Shown: positions 58,845 through 64,000 of the stretch, in pieces | Layout of the letters: each line of letters starts with the position of its first letter | Numbering within the stretch: the first letter of the stretch is position 1 | Assembly: GCA_936450465.1 (NCBI GenBank) | Contig: OW388302.1 | Coordinates: forward strand, 15,401,530-15,465,529 | DNA length: 64,000 nucleotides | Source: Gibbula magus | Lineage: Eukaryota > Mollusca > Gastropoda > Trochida > Trochidae | Direction of reading: 5' to 3' | Made by a program: the position numbers and the translations under genes | Notes under the pieces: generated by a model | Databases searched by the model: none | Told to the model about the DNA's origin: nothing | What the model saw: the letters and a program-made list of their open reading frames with translations, nothing else

Positions 58845-59523
58845 GAAAACAAAACAAAAAACCGATCTGCATAAAACAAACACATGCAAATGTATGCGTA
58901 TTGCAGTAGATATCAATAATTGTTAATTTCAGAAGCACATGTAATGTGTGAACTGAAATTGGAATTTCATTAATAAAACGAAGTAGATGTGATAGCGGTG
59001 TCTTCATCATATGTTACTAAAAATAGGCCAAGTTCAAAGATCGAGATCTCGTTAACGAGAGCGAGACTAAATTACCCATAAGCCCTTCTTCATTATGCCG
59101 AAGTGCTAGAAAAAACAAGAAGAGTAGTTCTCACTTGAAGTTTAATCATGATTAAACTCAAACCTGCATCAGTTGCAGTGGTTAGTGATTACAAATAAAT
59201 GCGAAACGCGTTTAAAAGAGTATTGAGACATCTCAAAGAAAGATATACAGGACTAGAAGTATCCGGGAGTAGTACTCCGGGTCAAATTAACAGTCACTAT
59301 ATTCCCCTGGTCCTGGGAAAGTATAACATAAACTGAAAAATCCTGGATCATCGCTTAAAGCAAACAAAAAACTGGCCATCCTTCTTGTCAGCCTAACTTA
59401 ACATGTAAGACCAGGTCATTCTTCTGGTCAGGTCACAGTGTCCTAGGTCACAATGACCCAGGTCATCTTGTCTAAGGTCGCCTTAGGTCATCTTGCTTAT
59501 GCAGATCTCTTAGTCAGGATCCC
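58845..59523 (-). repeat. Direct duplicate S1 of DIRS-flanking sequence
   Basis: Nearly identical to 59662-60340 at an offset of 817 bases. Contains palindromes (GTTTAATCATGATTAAAC, CTCGTTAACGAG), a run of AGGTCA half-sites at about 59413-59490 and, at 58918-58995, the reverse complement of 60429-60506. Confidence 0.9.
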
Positions 59524-59654
59524 AAAATTTTATTTTAGTTTGTTAACTCGTTGCAATTTCTCCAATTATAAATTTTGTTGTTAAATAAAAACCAAATTTT
59601 AAATTGTCGTTAGACGTACAGGTAAAACTGTATTAGCATAACCATGTTAAACGT
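59524..59654 (+). repeat. Displaced copy of 56206-56337
   Basis: 131 bases nearly identical to 56206-56337, lying exactly between S1 and S2. The order suggests a tandem duplication of 56206-59523 followed by a 2.5-kb deletion, or template switching. Confidence 0.85.
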
Positions 59655-59661
59655 ATGAAAT

Positions 59662-60340
59662 GAAAACAAAACATGAAACCGATCTGCATAAAACAAACAC
59701 ATGCAAATGTATGCGTATTGCAGTAGATATCAATAATTGTTAATTTCAGAAGCACATGTAATGTGTGAACTGAAATTGGAATTTCATTAATAAAACGAAG
59801 TAGATGTGATAGCGGTGTCTTCATCATATGTTACTAAAAATAGGCCAAGTTCAAAGATCGAGATCTCGTTAACGAGAGCGAGACTAAATTACCCATAAGC
59901 CCTTCTTCATTATGCCGAAGTGCTAGAAAAAACAAGAAGAGTAGTTCTCACTTGAAGTTTAATCATGATTAAACTCAAACCTGCATCAGTTGCAGTGGTT
60001 AGTGATTACAAATAAATGCGAAACGCGTTTAAAAGAGTATTGAGACATTTCAAAGAAAGATATACAGGACTAGAAGTATCCGGGAGTAGTACTCCGGGTC
60101 AAATTAACAGTCACTATATTCCCCTGGTCCTGGGAAAGTATAACATAAACTGAAAAATCCTGGATCATCGCTTAAAGCAAACAAAAAACTGGCCATCCTT
60201 CTTGTCAACCTAACTTAACATGTAAGACCAGGTCATTCTTCTGGTCAGGTCACAGTGTCCTAGGTCACAATGACCCAGGTCATCTTGTCTAAGGTCGCCT
60301 TAGGTCATCTTGCTTATGCAGATCTCTTAGTCAGGATCCC
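59662..60340 (-). repeat. Direct duplicate S2, joined to the DIRS element 3' end
   Basis: Same sequence as S1 and contiguous with the recombinase side of the DIRS element; includes five or more AGGTCA/GGTCA half-sites at about 60230-60307. Confidence 0.85.
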
Positions 60341-60428
60341 CCCGTGAGACTTTGGGTTACCTCTGCAAAATAAAGAGCAGATCAGTCAAACAATTACTGC
60401 AATCGGGTGGGTCATGAAATGGGTGGGG

Positions 60429-60536
60429 CTATCACATCTACTTCGTTTTATTAATGAAATTCCAATTTCAGTTCACACATTACATGTGCTTCTGAAATTA
60501 ACAATTTCACTGCATAAAACTCCGTAGATGTGATAG
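60429..60536. repeat. Inverted repeat near the DIRS 3' end
   Basis: A 108-base unit bounded by inverted CTATCACATCTAC. Its first 78 bases are the reverse complement of 58918-58995 and of 59735-59812. DIRS elements carry inverted terminal repeats and an internal complementary region; this may be one of those parts. Confidence 0.7.
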
Positions 60537-60555
60537 CGGTGACTTTAAAGCCTTG

Positions 60556-61725
60556 CTAATGCAAGATTTTTGACTGGACACCCAAAGTTTGAGTTTCTCT
60601 TAGGTAGAAGTGTTTGAAAGTAGAGGCTCTAGACCAATTACCAAGTTCCAAAATTTCAGTCAAGGATGCCCCTTTAGTGAAAGCTTTTGAAGTAGAAGCC
60701 CCTCTTACTGAATGTGCTTTATACACTGTCACATCGATCCCTGCATCTTTCATGACATTGGTTACCCACCTTGCTACAGTAGCTCTGGTCACTGGTTTGT
60801 GGGGCTTTACATAACTGAGTAGGAGACTATCTCTGCCCCCTTCTTTCCTCCATACTGCTGTACGGTCAAGATAAACCCTCAAACATTTAACTACACAAAG
60901 ATTGGATTTCTCTGAGAAAGCCTGAACAACAAATTTGCGAGGTTCAGAACCTGGTTTAGATACCTTTGTTGGTTTAGTCAAAAGGAATTCAAACCTGTCC
61001 CCCTTATCAGCCAAAAAGTTCACATTGAGGGATGTCATTTCGGCAGAACGACTAGCTGAAGTCAACATTAACAACATAGCAAGCTTTTCAGTCAAGTGTT
61101 TATCAGATAATTTGCTACTCTCTGCCATGTTACCAAAACGGTCAAGGACGACATTCACGTCCCACGTCTGACTATAACGTGGTTGAGGTGGTTTCTGGTT
61201 AAATATGGCACACATTAGCCTCTTGACCATAGGATGTTGACCTACCGGGTACCCACTTAGATTAGGATGAAAAGCTGATAGGGCTGATCGAATGGTGTTT
61301 ACTGTCCTATACTCAGAGCCATTCTCATACATGTGAGTGAGATAATCTAAGATAGTTTCCAGAGAGGCTGAAAAGGGATCTCTCTGTTGTTCCATACACC
61401 AGCTAGACCACCTTTTCCAGGAGGAGTTGTAAGCCCCCTGGGTACCTGGTCTCCACTGATGTGACAATAGCTCTGCTGTTTTTGCTGAAAAGCCTCCTGA
61501 AGTGATTGAATGCCTGAAACCCTCCAGGCCGCTAATTGAAGGGTCCTGTTCATTACTAAGGGATGTGTTTGACCTTGTGGACATTGTAACAGATTGTCTG
61601 ATGTTGGAAACAGAATTGGTCTTGCTACAGACATCTCCAACAGGATTGGATACCAGACTTGACTCTGCCAAACAGGAGCCACTAGGGTTATCTCCGCCCC
61701 CTCTCTCCTTACTTTCCACAGACAT
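60556..61725 (-). CDS. DIRS-type tyrosine recombinase
   Basis: An intact - strand frame of 389 codons. The N-terminal core-binding part reads HQWRPGTQGAYNSSWKRW and the catalytic part shows the tyrosine-recombinase residues R226 (SASRSAEM), H338 and R341 (HSVRG), W364 and Y374 (HFYLR). DIRS elements use this enzyme instead of an integrase, joining a circular DNA to the target without target-site duplication. The frame overlaps the end of pol, as usual in the family. The first 60 or so residues are overlap with the pol region and the true start may be further in. Catalytic residues are complete, so this part may still be active. Confidence 0.85.
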   Translation of the reverse strand: MSVESKERGGGDNPSGSCLAESSLVSNPVGDVCSKTNSVSNIRQSVTMSTRSNTSLSNEQDPSISGLEGFRHSITSGGFSAKTAELLSHQWRPGTQGAYNSSWKRWSSWCMEQQRDPFSASLETILDYLTHMYENGSEYRTVNTIRSALSAFHPNLSGYPVGQHPMVKRLMCAIFNQKPPQPRYSQTWDVNVVLDRFGNMAESSKLSDKHLTEKLAMLLMLTSASRSAEMTSLNVNFLADKGDRFEFLLTKPTKVSKPGSEPRKFVVQAFSEKSNLCVVKCLRVYLDRTAVWRKEGGRDSLLLSYVKPHKPVTRATVARWVTNVMKDAGIDVTVYKAHSVRGASTSKAFTKGASLTEILELGNWSRASTFKHFYLRETQTLGVQSKILH

Positions 61726-63998
61726 CTCCCTATCATTGAAAAGGGGGGGAAAGCATAGCCATTCAGACCTTCCAGTTCATTTGAAATGCATCTACGTATG
61801 TTGCCAGTGGGTCTGGTTTCCAACTCGCATACTGGTCCAGTTGGAAACTTAGACGAGAGGCAAACAGATCTATCTTGTGAGGCCCAAGCATCAGATTGCA
61901 TTGTTTGAAAATTTTGCGGTTCAGTATCCACTCGCTCGAGTCCGCAAAGTTGCGAGACTCCCAATCTGCCACTATGTTCTCCTTGCCAGGGAGGTACTGA
62001 GCTTCTAGAGCTATCCTCCTGCTTCGACAGAAGTCCCAGATCTCCTTCGCCAGCGACACTAAGGTGCACGACCGTGTCCCCCCCTGACGATTGATATAGG
62101 AGACTGTTGTTTTGTTGTCGACTTGGACCATGACAGTGATATTGTTCTTTGTTCTGCAGAACGACTGAAGAGCTAGCAAGACAGCCTTCATCTCCAGTGC
62201 ATTGATGTGCATGTTTTTCTCTGTCTGACCCCATTGACCCCCAGTGCGGAGAGTATTGCACACTGCTCCCCACCCCAGATTCGATGCATCTGTCTGCATT
62301 ATCAAATCTGGATGAGTTGCTGAGATGGGTTTGCCATTGAACAGAGACAGATTCGCTACCCACCATTGAATCTCCTGAACACATTTGTCTGAGAGATTGA
62401 TATTTTGTTCTTAACTCTGGTGAGTCAAGAGTTCCCGAGACATTTGCATTTGAAGGTATCTGCAGTGTAGCTGAGTTGGGATAATCGCCCTCATTGAGGC
62501 AGAAAGCTTCCCTAACAAAGTAGCCAGTGTTCGAATTCTGACTGAAGTACAACTCAGTACCTTTCAACATCTCTTGATGATGTCTGTCACTTTGTTTTGA
62601 GGCAGAGTCACAGTGAGAGCCACTGAATTGATCTCGAAGCCCAGAAAGCAGAGGGTCTGACTGGGGAACAATACAGACTTCTCCGAGTTTATGACAAAAC
62701 CCAGATGACTCAGAAGGAAAAGAAGACTCTCCCGACAACGGATCAGGGACTCTCGAGTCTGAGCAAAAAGGATCATGTCGTCTAGGTAAATTATCATTCG
62801 AACACCTGCTCTTCGAACGAGACTGATAACCGGTTTCATTAGTTTCGTGAAAGCACGTGGGGCTGGAGCTAGGCCAAATGGAAGGCACAGAAACTGAAAC
62901 AAGTTCTCCTTCCATTGAAACCTTAGAAACCTTCTCTGATGCTCTGCTATCGGGACACTGAAGTATGCATCCTTCAGGTCTAGCTTGCACATGTAATCGT
63001 TCGTTTGAATCACATCTCTCAGGAGATGCAGTCCCTCCATCTTGAAGTGTTCGTAAGGGATATACCTGTTCAACGTTTTTAAGTTGATGATTGGTCTCTG
63101 TCCCCCGTCTTTTTTCGGGACTACAAACATTGGACTCAAGAATTGATTTGACAAGGTTTTCTGAACTTTCTCTGTGGCACCTTTCGCTAACATGCCCTGA
63201 ATCCCCTTGTCTAACACAGTCAGACTCTCTGTCGATAGTTTTATCTGAGGGGGAGGTTTCACTTGGACAGGATCTTCTAAGAAATCTATGTGAAGCCCTT
63301 GCACTGTTTGAAGAATCCAAGGGTCTTGTGTTATTTTCTTCCAATTTACTAAGAAAAAGGCTATCCTTCCCCCGAGTAGAGAATTTGGAAGACTTATGCT
63401 TTCTAGGTCTAGACTTGCTATTTCTGGCAAGATGGAGTCTGACTGTTGTGCGACCAGAGGATTCAGAACTTTCTTTTCCAAAACGGACTGATACAAACCT
63501 TGATGGTCTTTGATGTCCTCCTCTTCCTCTGTGGTCTCTACGTTGGAAGGAAGCACGGACAGGAAATCCACCCCCAGGGCGTCCCAATCTACCTGAGGGT
63601 TTCCCTCGAAAGGGATGTTGCGAGGACTGTGAACCACCAAAGACATTGAATTTCTTTGTGGAAGAATTCGACCCCTCGCTCATAATCTCTTTTGCTTTCT
63701 TTTTACGTTTCATTTCAGAGAGGAGAGTGTTATAAAAGGAGTCCCCGAAAAGCTTTCCCTTAGTCTGAAAGAAGCTTTCTTCATGTTTGTACAAAAGGCG
63801 TTTTGCTTTCTTGTTGTCTTTCATCAGTTTAGACAGCACAGAAAGGCGTCTATGAAAATTCATTGACATGTTTGCCTGACCTACAAGACAAACAGATTTT
63901 TCGATTGTGTCTAGAAGATCATAGATGTCCAAATCAGGGGAGATAACCCCGCGTCTAATTTTGTCCAGGTGCTGCCATAACTTTGACAGTGGTCCCAT
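61347..63998 (-). CDS. DIRS Gag-like ORF 1 (right-edge partial), fused by open frame to pol end
   Basis: One - strand frame is open for 883 codons from the window edge. Only its first 150-200 residues look like Gag: a basic region with KRKKKAKE, an RG/GR-rich nucleic-acid-binding stretch and SFQRRDHRGRGGHQ. Beyond that it overprints the reverse transcriptase in another frame with Ser-rich, unstructured sequence. Near its end (about 61780-61500) it again reads like real pol sequence (GYAFPPFSMIG, LVAPVWQSQVWYP). The latter implies that pol slipped into this frame through an indel. The Met at 63998 may not be the true start. Confidence 0.6.
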   Translation of the reverse strand: MGPLSKLWQHLDKIRRGVISPDLDIYDLLDTIEKSVCLVGQANMSMNFHRRLSVLSKLMKDNKKAKRLLYKHEESFFQTKGKLFGDSFYNTLLSEMKRKKKAKEIMSEGSNSSTKKFNVFGGSQSSQHPFRGKPSGRLGRPGGGFPVRASFQRRDHRGRGGHQRPSRFVSVRFGKESSESSGRTTVRLHLARNSKSRPRKHKSSKFSTRGKDSLFLSKLEENNTRPLDSSNSARASHRFLRRSCPSETSPSDKTIDRESDCVRQGDSGHVSERCHRESSENLVKSILESNVCSPEKRRGTETNHQLKNVEQVYPLRTLQDGGTASPERCDSNERLHVQARPEGCILQCPDSRASEKVSKVSMEGELVSVSVPSIWPSSSPTCFHETNETGYQSRSKSRCSNDNLPRRHDPFCSDSRVPDPLSGESSFPSESSGFCHKLGEVCIVPQSDPLLSGLRDQFSGSHCDSASKQSDRHHQEMLKGTELYFSQNSNTGYFVREAFCLNEGDYPNSATLQIPSNANVSGTLDSPELRTKYQSLRQMCSGDSMVGSESVSVQWQTHLSNSSRFDNADRCIESGVGSSVQYSPHWGSMGSDREKHAHQCTGDEGCLASSSVVLQNKEQYHCHGPSRQQNNSLLYQSSGGDTVVHLSVAGEGDLGLLSKQEDSSRSSVPPWQGEHSGRLGVSQLCGLERVDTEPQNFQTMQSDAWASQDRSVCLSSKFPTGPVCELETRPTGNIRRCISNELEGLNGYAFPPFSMIGRCLWKVRREGAEITLVAPVWQSQVWYPILLEMSVARPILFPTSDNLLQCPQGQTHPLVMNRTLQLAAWRVSGIQSLQEAFQQKQQSYCHISGDQVPRGLTTPPGKGGLAGVWNNREIPFQPLWKLS
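61763..62305 (-). pseudogene. DIRS RNase H (pol, second part, frame-broken)
   Basis: Same frame as the RT (63646 minus 62305 is a multiple of three) but separated by two stops. RNase H acidic residues are visible in MQTDAS, INALEMKA, VQVDNKTT and VADWESR. A C-terminal extension (GPHKIDLFASR, SWKPDPLATYVDAF) typical of DIRS and Ty3-like RNase H follows. The frame closes at 61765-61763 after FQMNWKV. Pol sequence resumes one frame over as LNGYAFPPF in ORF 1's frame, showing a net one-base loss near 61770-61785. No methyltransferase domain is recognised in the visible part. Confidence 0.75.
62564..63646 (-). CDS. DIRS reverse transcriptase (pol, first part)
   Basis: A 360-codon - strand frame with an N-terminal FFLVNWKKITQDPWIL motif typical of DIRS pol, then RT motifs: LDLKDAYFSVPI (A), LPFGLAPAPRAF (B), YLDD with D289 and D290 (C), and LGFVINSEKS and LCFLGFEINS (D/E). 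It overlaps Gag-like ORF 1 in a different frame. The frame ends at TGA 62566-62564 right after VTDIIKRC, where intact relatives continue. The same frame reads on to the RNase H region but meets a second stop, TAA, at 62413-62411. Pol is therefore broken unless stops are suppressed. Confidence 0.85.
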   Translation of the reverse strand: MSLVVHSPRNIPFEGNPQVDWDALGVDFLSVLPSNVETTEEEEDIKDHQGLYQSVLEKKVLNPLVAQQSDSILPEIASLDLESISLPNSLLGGRIAFFLVNWKKITQDPWILQTVQGLHIDFLEDPVQVKPPPQIKLSTESLTVLDKGIQGMLAKGATEKVQKTLSNQFLSPMFVVPKKDGGQRPIINLKTLNRYIPYEHFKMEGLHLLRDVIQTNDYMCKLDLKDAYFSVPIAEHQRRFLRFQWKENLFQFLCLPFGLAPAPRAFTKLMKPVISLVRRAGVRMIIYLDDMILFAQTRESLIRCRESLLFLLSHLGFVINSEKSVLFPSQTLCFLGFEINSVALTVTLPQNKVTDIIKRC

Positions 63999-64000
63999 GA

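Noticed and set aside
58762..59827. Repeated - strand frame of 64-82 codons in S1 and S2
   Set aside because: Comes from the duplicated DIRS flank; the two frames end differently and show no domain.

Overview
The window is AT-rich, intron-rich animal DNA, most likely from a mollusc. The reasons are TRIM-like genes with B-box and NHL-like domains split by GT/AG introns, AATAAA poly(A) signals, tRNA-headed SINEs whose tails read like those common in gastropod genomes, TTAA- and TA-flanked MITEs, and a DIRS-like tyrosine-recombinase retrotransposon. The species cannot be fixed from the sequence alone.

The backbone is a tandem cluster of related immune-type genes on the + strand. The left edge (31-430) is the 3' flank of a further paralogue lying off the window. 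Gene A (7014-9923) joins a CARD exon, broken by one frameshift, to an exon coding B-box 1 plus an NHL-like C-terminus. Gene B (22445-23559) has a near-identical second exon but no CARD exon; its 5' region instead matches that of gene C. Gene C (52606-55257) is complete: a RING exon, then an exon coding B-box 1, B-box 2, coiled coil and NHL-like repeats, 641 residues in all. The RING exon of C and the CARD exon of A end in the same phase (1), so they are interchangeable N-terminal modules on a common second exon.

Genes A and B lie in a 9.35-kb direct duplication (8188-17543 and 21830-31169), about 98-99% identical by eye. Its left break falls inside the CARD-to-B-box intron, which explains why B has no CARD. 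Each copy carries the same unidentified 211-codon reading frame with one internal TGA, the same TIR element, the same CRE cluster and the same palindrome. A seven-fold TTCTAGAA array sits at the left junction of copy B, and minisatellites abut the right junctions.

From 31.2 to 50 kb there are tandem repeats, MITEs, diverged segmental duplicates and a few short exon-like frames of unknown product. Three of four copies of a compact NF-kB/CRE/NF-kB motif module lie here (35.05, 38.95 and 42.96 kb); the fourth is at 58.43 kb. From 58.8 kb to the right edge is a DIRS-like element on the - strand (Gag, reverse transcriptase, RNase H, tyrosine recombinase). Its pol frame is broken by two stops and a frameshift, but its recombinase is intact, and its 3' flank holds a recent 0.68-kb direct duplication and inverted repeats.
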